33,737 bases of DNA from Rachicladosporium sp. CCFEE 5018 (lineage: Eukaryota; Ascomycota; Dothideomycetes; Cladosporiales; Cladosporiaceae), in assembly GCA_002077045.2 (NCBI GenBank), contig KZ111205.1, positions 24,746 through 58,482 of the forward strand, written 5' to 3'. The position numbers and the translations under genes were made by a program. Under the pieces are notes generated by a model. That model was not told the origin of the DNA, made no database searches, and saw only the letters and a list, made by a program, of their open reading frames with translations. The stretch's first letter is position 1, and every line of letters starts with the position of its first letter. This document shows, in pieces, positions 11,403-20,566 of this stretch.

Positions 11403-12109
11403 TTACGGTATTCCGACGACTTCCTCCGGCTTCTCGTGATAGTCCTGACACTTGGAAAACTCCTCGCCCAGATAGCAGCTACCATGTGCAACCCGATACA
11501 GCGCAGCAACAAGATCAGCCATGAAGTCGCGATGCCCTCCTCTCATATCCTCACTAGCAAACCATGTTGCGTCCCCCTGCCGCACGTACATATCGACGAG
11601 CAAACACCTCATCGGCGACGATGCCGGTGTGCCTTCATACACTGTGGTGATGCAATCAACGTGTGGACATTCCGTGTCGTTGCACTCGTTCCGAAGCTCG
11701 TTCGTCTCGATCATGCAGTCGATAATCGCGTTCTTAAACTCGCGATCTTGCATCCGCTCGCCGAGGAGGTAGAGATCCGCGAGGAACGCGTAGCGCTCGG
11801 CGATGTCGAAGCCGGCGGGTTGGTACAGCGGCTCCGTGGCGATCTCGTGCTTGTAGAGGAAGTGGAGATAGTAGCGGAAATCGTCTGGCCTCTCTTCAGG
11901 TAGGCGAATAGTGCGCTCCTGGCCCTCTTGCCACCACTTCTGCAGCGCAAGCTTGGAGAATTCGGATGAGTGCCGTAGGTGGGACGCGTGGATGGCCATC
12001 CTTGTCTCGTAGGGGCCCACGAGGAGGTTGACCATGTCATCACGAAACCTGGGCACGCGTCAGTTGGATTCGCGTGCACGAGCGGAGAGTATACTGACTC
12101 TAGCAACAT
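11403..12109 (-). CDS. BTB/POZ domain protein
   Basis: BTB domains mediate dimerisation and often recruit substrates to cullin-3 ubiquitin ligases. Short fungal BTB proteins like this one are numerous and mostly uncharacterised. The large exon (12048-11403) encodes the fold from its first strand: FRDDMVNLLVG, then IHASHLRHSSEFSKLAL, the EGQERTIRLPEE turn and the DDFRYYLHFLY helix. The ORF has no ATG before that first strand. A 50-nt intron (12098-12049; GTCAGT donor, AACTGAC branch site, GCCCAG acceptor) supplies one, giving a four-residue first exon MLL(E) starting at 12109. The total is 218 residues. The C-terminal half is cysteine-containing and not recognised. The stop codon lies inside a CCGTAAGTC donor-like sequence, so the true 3' end may be in another exon. 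Confidence 0.8.
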
Positions 12110-12603
12110 GGCCCCAGCTGATCGTCTTCCTGCTTGTCATCTTGTACTTTCGCTTTGCGAATTGCAGTAGCCTTTGTCCGCACATTCCCCACATATGGCA
12201 GTGCACATTGTTTGTTGACAGGTGTGCTGTCATCATCTCGCAGTGAATAAGAAGGCGCGCTGGCATGAGGCCTGGGGAAGGTACGCTGGACTCGTCTCAA
12301 GTCAGCCTTGCAAAGCTGGACCCCCATGAGTATGCACGCATTGTCTGCATCATCAAGTCATGCTCTGTCCCATGTATTGACTGGCGTTACGATCACAGCT
12401 CCGCCTGTTGACAGACATGTGAGCATTGTTTTCATTGTACCGGTGGAAGGCAGGTCTCAACGTGCGATACGCAATCTTGCATGTATCCTCGCAGTACGTT
12501 TTGAACGATTGTAAATTGACGGGCATAAGCGTGAACAGGGATGTGACATGAAGAAGGGAACGTTCGGCCGATTGCTGTAGAAAAGCTCCATTCGCTTGCC
12601 TGA
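12110..12603. other. Intergenic region between BTB and metallo-beta-lactamase genes
   Basis: This 494-bp stretch holds the BTB promoter and the 3' end of the metallo-beta-lactamase gene, both on the minus strand. The small open frames on either strand look like chance frames. I see no RNA gene or repeat. Confidence 0.5.
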
Positions 12604-13566
12604 TCATAGCCTCCCGCCATCAACCAACTCCCACCGGCTGCCTGCTTTTCGTACTTTGCCCTCTCCTTCCAGCTTTCGCAAGACATGCAGAAGACTGCCC
12701 TCAGCAGGCTGGTGTAGATGTTCGGGGTACTGCGCGTAGATGACCTTCACCAGCTCCATGCTAGCCCAAGTCTGCTTACCATCATCTCTCTTCCGTCCTA
12801 AGATCTCGAGCGCTTCGATCTCTCGCTGCCTACGATGCTCAATGTACTCCAGGACCTTTGGCTTGCCCTCGGTAATGACCTCACCGTGTCCAGGGTAGGC
12901 TCTGCCGTTGAACAGAGTCGACATGGTCTTTAGACTCGCCATGTAGGCAGCCAAATCCTCAAAGACTGCCGTTCCGTGGCCAAGGACGTTGTCGCCAGTG
13001 AACAGAGCGTCCTCCTCCGCGAGGCGAAAGACCATATGGTCGATCGCATGTCCGGGAGTGTAAGTCGCTTCCAGTGTCGCACCTTCGACACTGATCTCGG
13101 CACCATCATCGAAGCCTTCTGCCTCCCCCTCCCATCCCTCACCTGGGCGATGCTTGAGTACCTCGACTTGGGGCTGCAGTGCTTTCAAATCGGTGACACC
13201 ACCCACGTGATCCGGGTGCCAGTGCGTGAGTATCACCTTACTAACCTCTGCTTCCTCATCGTTTAGGACAGTCTTGATCGAATCGATCCAGGCTGGAATA
13301 CCGTGGCCAGTATCAATGAGTAGTCGCTTGCGACCGGTGCCTATCAGATACGTATTGGTGCCTTGCAGCGTGTATTTGGATGGATTGCCACCAAGGACGC
13401 GTATCACTCGCGGACTAAGCCGGGTGACAGCAGGCAAGTCTGGCAGCTGAGCGGCCATATTCCAGACGAGGTAGCTCCTCCGCTGGGAAAGGGCGCTCGC
13501 TGTGCGGCAGAGACGTCGTCGTGATGAGTGCAGAATGCTGGAGGCAGGACCAGACAGACTGCGCAT
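12604..13566 (-). CDS. LACTB2-type metallo-beta-lactamase-fold hydrolase, probably mitochondrial
   Basis: Single exon. The Zn-binding signature THWHPDHVGG (HxHxDH) is intact, followed by the TPGHAIDH histidine, the GDNVLGHG aspartate and the terminal YPGHGE histidine. The region after the fold (VIYAQYPEHLHQPAEGSLLHVLRKL) matches the winged-helix-like C-terminus of the LACTB2 family. Human LACTB2 is a mitochondrial endoribonuclease. Related fungal enzymes also act as ACP thioesterases in polyketide clusters, but no polyketide synthase is nearby. The open frame starts at 13905. I prefer ATG 13566 (320 residues), whose first 36 residues are Arg/Ser-rich and free of acidic residues, like a mitochondrial presequence. 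ATG 13458 would give a compact 284-residue enzyme starting MAAQLPDLP, so dual localisation is possible. Confidence 0.85.
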   Translation of the reverse strand: MRSLSGPASSILHSSRRRLCRTASALSQRRSYLVWNMAAQLPDLPAVTRLSPRVIRVLGGNPSKYTLQGTNTYLIGTGRKRLLIDTGHGIPAWIDSIKTVLNDEEAEVSKVILTHWHPDHVGGVTDLKALQPQVEVLKHRPGEGWEGEAEGFDDGAEISVEGATLEATYTPGHAIDHMVFRLAEEDALFTGDNVLGHGTAVFEDLAAYMASLKTMSTLFNGRAYPGHGEVITEGKPKVLEYIEHRRQREIEALEILGRKRDDGKQTWASMELVKVIYAQYPEHLHQPAEGSLLHVLRKLEGEGKVRKAGSRWELVDGGRL

Positions 13567-14339
13567 GAGCACTCGGCCGCCCGAAAGACGTGACAGTCGA
13601 GGAACAGTCCGCACAGATAGTCTCAGAGGGCACCGGGTTGGCGGCTTTCGCACAGGCTGACAAGGTGCTACCAGTTTGTCACCACTGACGGTACCTCCAG
13701 ATCTAGTCGAACATCGCAGTACCAAAAGAGCGTAGTCAGAGGAGATGTCCGAGAGCGCTCTAGAATTGACCAGGTCCACCCGCTCGCTTCCGCTCAATAG
13801 TGCTCGATTGCAGCAAGAATGATGGTGGATCTTACCACCTACAGATCTTACGCCATCTGACGTCCTTAAAAGTCTGGCCCCAGAGCCGAGGTCACGTTCG
13901 CCCACAGATTTGTCCGGCGCTGCATCATCACGACAATGATTTGTGAGTAACCCTGTATCCGAATCTGTAGGAAAGTGTTTCAGTCAGACAATGAGACATC
14001 GGCGCTCCGCTCCCGCGGATGGGCGATAGATGCCAGAGCATGAAGAGACGACAAGCTCGAGCGCCATGTCCATCGAGTTCCTTGGTCACTTCGATAACCT
14101 CCTCTCACATTCTCTCCGTCCTGGACAACACTGTCGTACACCGAGCCATGCCCGTGACGAGCACAGCAAGCAAAACAGAGTGGACATAGATGAAGCTCGG
14201 TACTCATATATACTGTGCTCGTAATGTACACATCGCTACTCTCTCTTTCGCCCTCCTCGCAGCAGTGCTACTGTCCAGCGCACCTGTCGGCATAGAGCAA
14301 TAAAGGCATGATCGCGGAGAGTCACGTTCAAGTGCAAAT
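13567..14339. other. Intergenic region upstream of the metallo-beta-lactamase gene
   Basis: The metallo-beta-lactamase frame stays open upstream to 13905, but the encoded residues (many Ser, Arg, His and Cys, no domain) look like translated 5' leader. The rest holds that gene's promoter and the 3' end of the IF-2 gene. No other gene is supported. Confidence 0.5.
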
Positions 14340-17300
14340 CTAGAGCTTCCGCTTTTCGCTTCGCTCCTCATAGCACTGCACCAGATCGCCCGGCTCAAAA
14401 GCCTGCCACTCGGTGCTATTCGGTAGTGCAAAGCCTACACCACACTCAGTACCCTTGCGCATCTCCTGAACATCACGCTTGACGTTTTTGAGACTCGATA
14501 TAAGTCCTGCATTGTCACAAAGTCAGCAAATTCTAAAACAACAACGCGAATCGACGTCGTCCACTCACCATCGAAGATCTTCTCGCTCCCCCTCATGACC
14601 CTGACCCTCGAGTTCCTCGTAATGACGCCATTGCGGACCTTGACACCAGCGATCTTCACACTCTTCTTCCCCCCAAGCGAAATATCGAAACCCAGCACCA
14701 CCTCCGCCTCCCCCACCACCCTCTGACTCACAACAGGCGGCAGCCTATCCTCAAGCACACCCTTAACATCATCCAACACCCGATAAATAACGTTATTCTC
14801 CAGTACCTTTATCCCCTTCGCCTCCGCCATACTCAGCATCCCCGGGTTCGGCGGTAGATTGAACGCGATGATGTGTCCTCCAGCTGTCTCGGCCATCTCG
14901 ATATCGGATTCGTGAACGGGTCCCACGGTCGAGGAGAGGATGTCTGGTCGGATTAGGGGGGAGATCAGGGATTGCAGGTAAGCTGAGAGCGCTTCTGCGG
15001 AGCCAGAGACGTCGGCTTTGAGGATGAAGGGGACGAGGAGTTGGCCGGTGGACTCTTCGAGCGAGTCGGCAGATGGAGTAGCAGGGGCAGAGGTCTTGGA
15101 AGCCGGGTCGGCTTTGGTCTGCTCGGCGATGCGCTCGGCTTCGCGCTTGTCTTGCGCCGCTTTGCGGGCAGCGTTGATGGCTTCCGTGTCCTGAGCAGTC
15201 TTTTCGCGCTCGAGCAGCTCCAGTCGATAATCGACCACCGAATTAGCTTTCTGCTCGGAAGGCGCTTGTAGGACTTCGTCGCCGGCTGAAGGCTGATCGC
15301 GCCAGCCGTCTACTTCGACGGGCATACCAGGGTATGCTGCATCGATCGCAACGCCGGCTTCGTTGCGGAGGGAGCGGACGCGTGTCCATGTCCTGCCAGC
15401 GACAATAACAGTGCCCTGTCGAAGGGTACCGCGGCGGACGAGCACCGTGGCGACACGGCCAGCTTTCTTGGTAGTGGCCTCGAGCACCCAGCCTTCGACT
15501 GCGCCCTCAGAGTCGGCGCGATGATCGAGGATCTCGCTTAGTGTCACCACAGCTTCCTCAAGCTCAGCCATACCTTTACCCGTCTTGCCGCTCACAAGCA
15601 CGACTTGAGTCTCACCGCCAAAGTCCTCGATCTCGACGCCATGGCGTGCGAGGTCTTGCTTGACGCGCGTTACGTCTGCTTCCTCCTTGTCGACTTTGTT
15701 GACGGCCACAATAATCGGAACATTGGCTGCACGGGCGTGCTTCAGCGCTTCGAGAGTCTGCGGCTTGACAGAATCGTCGGCCGCGACGACAAGGATGACA
15801 ATATCTGTCACATTAGCTCCGCGCTGGCGCATGGCGAGGAAGGCTGCGTGGCCTGGGGTATCGAGGAAGGTGATCGTCTTGCCAGATGCTGCGAGAGGGA
15901 CGCTGAAAGCGCCGATGTGCTGTGTGATGCCTCCAGCTTCTCCCGCAGCGACACTGCTCTTGCGCAGGTAGTCGAGAACTGTAGTTTTGCCGTGATCGAC
16001 ATGTCCCATGATCGTCACTACAGGCGGGCGACTCGGGAGGTAGTCCTTGTCTTCCGCTGCAACCTCAGGGGCAGGCTTGAGATCACGCTCCTCTTCTTCG
16101 CTGATGCCTGAGTCGAAGACAGGCTCGAGATCGTACTCCATGGCGATCATCCCGCTGACTTCAGTGTTCAGAATCTTGCCAGGGAATACATCATCGTAGC
16201 CCAGGTCCTCAAGGCGGGACACGAATTGCTCGTATCGCGCACCTACAGCCTGTGCCAGGTTCTGCACCGAGATAAACTCTGGCAATCTGATCTGATTCCG
16301 CTGCTCAGCCTGTTGGGCCGCACGCTCAGCAGCACGTTCAGCGCGCTTCGCAGCCTCTTTCTCATCGCGCTTATTAGCCTTGCGATCGCCTCGGTCGTCT
16401 TCGACTTCGTCATCAAAGTCTCGTCGGCCACGACGACCGCCGTACTCGTCGTCTTCGTCTTCATCACGGCGACTACGGCGACCCGACTTCATCTTCTCGG
16501 GTTCCTCATCGCGGAACTTGCGGGACTTCAGCACGCGAGGTTCCTCCACCTCGGATGGAGCAACAGTAGCTTCACCGGAGCGCAGTCGATCACGCATGAA
16601 GCTCTGCGCATCATCGCTCTCTCGCGCCTCGACTCTAGGTCTTCTGACATCACTAACGTTACTTGCCGCCGATTGGTGATGCTGTCCGAGCTTGTCGTGG
16701 CGAGCAGGCGCTACGTCAGCGAAGAACCCATCATCGCCAAATGAGTTCACGGAACTTGTGCGTCGTATCTGAAGCGGCTGCGACAGTCTCTCCGGACACA
16801 ACTTCGCCACATGTCCGCTCTCACCGCAACGATTACATACCGGCTGTGTGGGCTTTGACGGGCATAAAGAAGCAATGTGGCCTTGCTTGCCGCACTTGAA
16901 GCACTTTGGTCCAGGACACTCGCGGGCATGGTGGCCTTCGGTACCGCATCGAGCACACTTTGTAACACGTGGTGAAGTCTGAAGAGGAAGGCCCAAGGGT
17001 TTGTAAGAAGTCTGTACAGGAGGAGCTGATCGCACCCTCTGCGCTGCGCTCTGGTCGCGCTGTTGCTTGTGCTCACTGAACAGCCGATCGACGTCGTCCT
17101 CGCTGTACAACGGTCGCATTGCTTCAGGAGGAGGTGGAGCTGACTGTGAAGCCACTGGCTCGGGCTCGCGGCGCCGGAAGTGTTGCCAGTCTTCTTGTGG
17201 TAGGTCGTCGAATGTCGACATCGGGTTGATGTCTCGTGCACTGAGTGGAGAGGCGCGGAAGGTACGGCTGCTTGCATTGCTGCGCGTGTTGGGCGATTGA

Positions 17301-18701
17301 CGTGTGGATGGCGATGAACGCGCGCGCCTGGAGGTAGCTTCTAGGTCCAGTGCGTTCGAGTCAGTGTCCTCCTGAAATGAGAAGGATTCTGCTGTAGGCG
17401 GAGAAGACGCATTCGCCCACGCCGAATCAAGTTGTGCTTGCTGAGTCTCTGGCGGACTACGGACTGCTGTGCTGAGGATGTCTGCGATAGACTGCGCGCC
17501 AGGGTGCACAGGTGGAGTTGATCGCCGCGATGGGGGCGGTGATCTCCCGTCCGCGGTGCTTTGAGGTGATGGCCTTGTAGTGATGGAAGCCTGATCGCTC
17601 TCCGTGGAGACGAATCTTTGATTGTCTTCACGTTGATGAGCCACACCGGAGAAGTCGAAATCGTCGCCAACATGGGGCTGCAGTTTTGCCCGCGGACTCT
17701 GCCTTACAGCACGATCCTGTCCATTCACAGCTGGAGGGGTGTATACTGCGGGCGGTATGTCCTCCCCAAGCACCAACTCTGCTCGCTCGGCAGCCGTAGT
17801 GCCCCAGCCTGACACAGTGTGCTCCCTCCGTGTCTCTTTTCCACTTGAAGTCAAGAAGTCGGGCATAGCCATCTTCTTCGGCGCAGGCCCAGCAGCCTTC
17901 CTTAGTTGAGATCTCGCTACAGGCCTTTGCACGGCTTGATAAGACTCCGCCGACTGGACCTCATCTGCACCCTCTTTCCGCGCATCGCGATTCTGAGAAC
18001 CTCCCAGCTGCAATACTTTATGTGTACCTCCCAGATTCTTAGTTCTCGTATCCTGCCGCGCGATTTGTTCCGGACCGAACGGTCCCCTTCGGCTCTCCCT
18101 TTCCCTCTTCATTGGCCGCGGAACAGCCTCTCTTTTCTCCGCCCGTGAGGCTTCTGCGCCATCTATCTTCCGGAACGGGCTTCTCCTATCAGACCCGATA
18201 TTCTTCATGGGGAGCTCGCCTCTAGCCAGCGCTCGTGATTCGACGGCGCGCCTCGCGATGTCCTTCTGCTCCTCCTTCCATCTCCTCGCGTCCTCTTCAT
18301 CTCGTCTCCGTCGTTGCTCGAGGGCAGCGCGCTCTCGCTCCTCGCGCTGCTGTCGCTCTGTGACCGCAAAGCAGCCTTCTCTCGCTGCTCCGAGGCGGAC
18401 AGAGGGGAGGTGGGGTCGAAGCCAGTCCATTGCGGAGGGGAACTGGAGGCATTATTCGTAGGAACTTCAGCAGCTGCTGCGGCGGCGGACTGGAATGGAG
18501 GTCGAGTGGTGGATATGCCTCTTCCTTGCGTTGGTAGTCGCGATGATAGCAAGGGTCTTGCGACAGATATGGGAAGGTCCCCGGTCAGGCGACATGCACA
18601 GAAGATGCAGAGCGAGTCTGTCGTTGAAGCCTAGTCTTGTCAGTACTGCAGTACAGAGGATATATAAGAAGACATACTCTCAACAGCTTCCGCGCCCTCA
18701 T
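14340..18701 (-). CDS. IFM1: Mitochondrial translation initiation factor IF-2 with CCHC zinc-knuckle N-terminal extension
   Basis: This GTPase places initiator tRNA on the mitochondrial ribosome. In the main frame, counted from 18430, the GTPase motifs are GHVDHGKT (from residue 809), GGITQH, DTPGHAAF, NKVD and SGK. They are followed by the IF-2 beta-barrel domains and an IF2_N-like segment just before them. Exon 1 (18701-18678, MRARKLLR) joins 18630 across a 47-nt intron (GTATGT, TACTGAC, CTAG). It continues as a presequence with CIFCACR and a GRGISTTRP cleavage-like stretch. A 62-nt 3' intron (14568-14507) restores the family C-terminus (DGLISSLKNVKRDVQEMRKG). The roughly 780-residue extension is far longer than in most IF-2 proteins. 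It carries three CxxCx4Hx4C knuckles at residues 492-505, 510-523 and 532-545. Oddity: the presequence frame and main frame differ by one base near 18365-18305. A weak 59-nt intron (18364-18306) or a one-base indel would fix it. Confidence 0.85.
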
Positions 18702-18888
18702 CACTCGTCTATATGCAGATATGTGCAGTGCAAGATGATCTGTCACATTAATATTTCTCGGCCATCTCGGGGGAGACACGACATTTCGGCCATGTCCCCG
18801 CCGAAGTTCAATGACATCGTCCATTGATTGACTCTACCACAACCATTCTACCTTCACACAATTGCCCTCAAAGGATTAATCGCGCATC
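18702..18888. promoter_or_regulatory. Short divergent promoter shared by mitochondrial IF-2 and CBP6-like genes
   Basis: Only 187 bp separates the two predicted start codons, which face away from each other. The stretch must contain both core promoters and leaders. It includes an AT-rich segment (ATTAATATT near 18749). I could not identify a known factor site with confidence. Confidence 0.55.
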
Positions 18889-19274
18889 ATGTCGCGTCTG
18901 GTAAGTGACCGCATTGCATCTCCTGCAAGATCTTACTGACATTGCCCCAGCAAATCACCCAACACTACGCCCGCCTCCTCACAAGATGGCCGGTCGATCG
19001 CATCCGTCCCGAAAACACGTTCCATAAACTACTACGATCACGACTCACAGCAGCCCCTTCAGGCTCCAAGGATGAGATCAAAGAGATCAATGCCGCGTAC
19101 CTGCTACTGGACGATGCTATCGCAAAGCGATATCCAATTCCCGGGAACATCATGAAGCCCCAGAGTCGACCGGATCACTACATTGCTCTAGAGAAGGCGC
19201 TCGAGGAGGCGCCAGATCGGACGTGGTTTGACAACTTCAAGACGAGGATCAAGGGGATGGTTCGGATGCGGTGA
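18889..19274 (+). CDS. CBP6: CBP6/UQCC2-family cytochrome b synthesis and complex III assembly factor
   Basis: In yeast, Cbp6 with Cbp3 binds near the mitoribosome exit tunnel, helps COB mRNA translation and receives new cytochrome b. UQCC2 is the animal counterpart. Exon 1 is only MSRL (18889-18900). A 50-nt intron with perfect signals (GTAAGT, CTTACTGAC, CCCCAG; 18901-18950) leads in phase 0 to the rest, 111 residues in all. Family marks are the early YARLLTRWPVDRIRPE (WPxD with RP), a helical EIKEINAAYLLLDDAI, the RYPIPG turn, and the KPQSRPDHYIALEKAL motif that resembles the KP-NPQYY region of yeast Cbp6. Size fits the family. It faces away from mitochondrial IF-2 across a short promoter, which fits a shared mitochondrial translation role. 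The assignment is from motif memory, not a search. Confidence 0.75.
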
Positions 19275-19512
19275 ATGGACTGGAAACATGAAGGGATGCG
19301 TAGGGGCGGTATAGGTGGCGTTGTCGCAGCGGATGATGGTCAATGGGAGTGACAGCATGCAATGGCACGACCTTGCTGCCTATAGTCTGGCTCTGGATCT
19401 GCTACGACTCTTGACCTCTCGACAACATCAAGAAGCATCAGTCTGAAGCCGCATCATCGACCATCAAGCCATCAACGCACATTCATCAAAGTCCTTCTGG
19501 GGCTAGACCACC

Positions 19513-20211
19513 ATGTCTGCCCCTGCAGCCGAGTTGCAGATCCACATGCCGCCGACCTTACCTGATCTCCAGCACCCCGTTGAGCGCCATACCTCAAGCG
19601 ACGGCAAGATCGACATCATCGCACTTCCATCGCAGAACCGAACAGCGGACAGGACATCAACTCCATACCCTTTCCCGGATGCTCCACCGCCACCCAAGGA
19701 CCTCACAGTTGCAGTCGCCGACCCCACTGTCGATGGACTGACTCATCCGGCTGACATCGAAGCGTACTCCGCCGAGCCAGATCCATCGAAGCCTATCAGC
19801 ACCAGCCACAAGCTCGCCTCAAATACCTTCCCCGCCTGTTCCCCTCCAGTCAAGAGGGAGAAATACAACTGCACGCCTGTGCCCACCAACGTCGCGGCTG
19901 TCGAGAAGGCTCGTGTTCGCGATTCTATCACCATCACGCCAGAAGGCGCGTTGCGTCAACTCAGCATCTCGTCTTCCACTCCCTCGACGCCCAGCAAGGA
20001 CAAGCCACTCCCTCCTTTGCCCGACGAGCCACGCACAGACCATGCCAGTATAGGGCACGTACCTTCCATTGCAGGGTTCCTGAGCACGGTGTCTGTGGTG
20101 TCGACGATGCTTGCTGACGAGTTTGGGGATGGGGGTCACGGGCGCGTGAGGGCCAATTCGTTCGGTGTGCAGACGCTGGGACATGGGCCGGTGTTGAGTG
20201 AGTGTAATTGA
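19513..20211 (+). CDS. Small disordered Pro/Ser/Thr-rich protein of unknown function
   Basis: Single exon, 232 residues, starting at an ATG in good context (CCACCATGTC). There is no recognisable domain. The sequence is rich in Pro, Ser, Thr and Asp, with a proline run (DAPPPPKD), a KPLPPLPDEP motif that looks like an SH3-binding site, and a hydrophobic patch near the end (IAGFLSTVSVVSTMLADEF) that is too polar to be a firm membrane segment. Codon-like composition and the clean start suggest a real gene. Its role is unknown. It lies between the CBP6-like gene and the F-box gene on the same strand. Confidence 0.6.
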   Translation: MSAPAAELQIHMPPTLPDLQHPVERHTSSDGKIDIIALPSQNRTADRTSTPYPFPDAPPPPKDLTVAVADPTVDGLTHPADIEAYSAEPDPSKPISTSHKLASNTFPACSPPVKREKYNCTPVPTNVAAVEKARVRDSITITPEGALRQLSISSSTPSTPSKDKPLPPLPDEPRTDHASIGHVPSIAGFLSTVSVVSTMLADEFGDGGHGRVRANSFGVQTLGHGPVLSECN

Positions 20212-20566
20212 TAGGGTTCGGAGGCTGGAACTACTGAAGAGGTCCGTCGCTGAGCGAGGACTGGAGAGTGGGTGGAGTGTCTTTATTAGTGGAAATGTAA
20301 GAATTTGGGGTAGTTTGGCCATGCGGCGAGGAGCTGTACATGTAGCTTGAGCCGTACACTCATGGTTTTCACATTAAGCATATCGGGTCTCGAATCTTCG
20401 CAGTATGATCATGATCCCTGTGCCTCATGCTCGGTGTCGTTGGCGCCATAGTGCTCCGCGTGCCACCGCCACAACAGCATGGTGCTCAGATCTGTCAAGT
20501 GCCAAGCCATATCGGTTCTACGTCTATCGTACTCTCTAGTAGAATACTTGTGCTCTACCTAGTTGT
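20212..20566. other. Intergenic gap upstream of the F-box gene
   Basis: This 355-bp stretch holds the 3' end of the disordered-protein gene and the promoter of the F-box gene. No additional gene, RNA or clear repeat is visible. Confidence 0.5.

Noticed and set aside
12604..13566. Metallo-beta-lactamase gene as a polyketide-cluster thioesterase
   Set aside because: Such enzymes share this fold, but no polyketide synthase or cluster gene lies nearby, and the presequence favours a mitochondrial LACTB2-type role.
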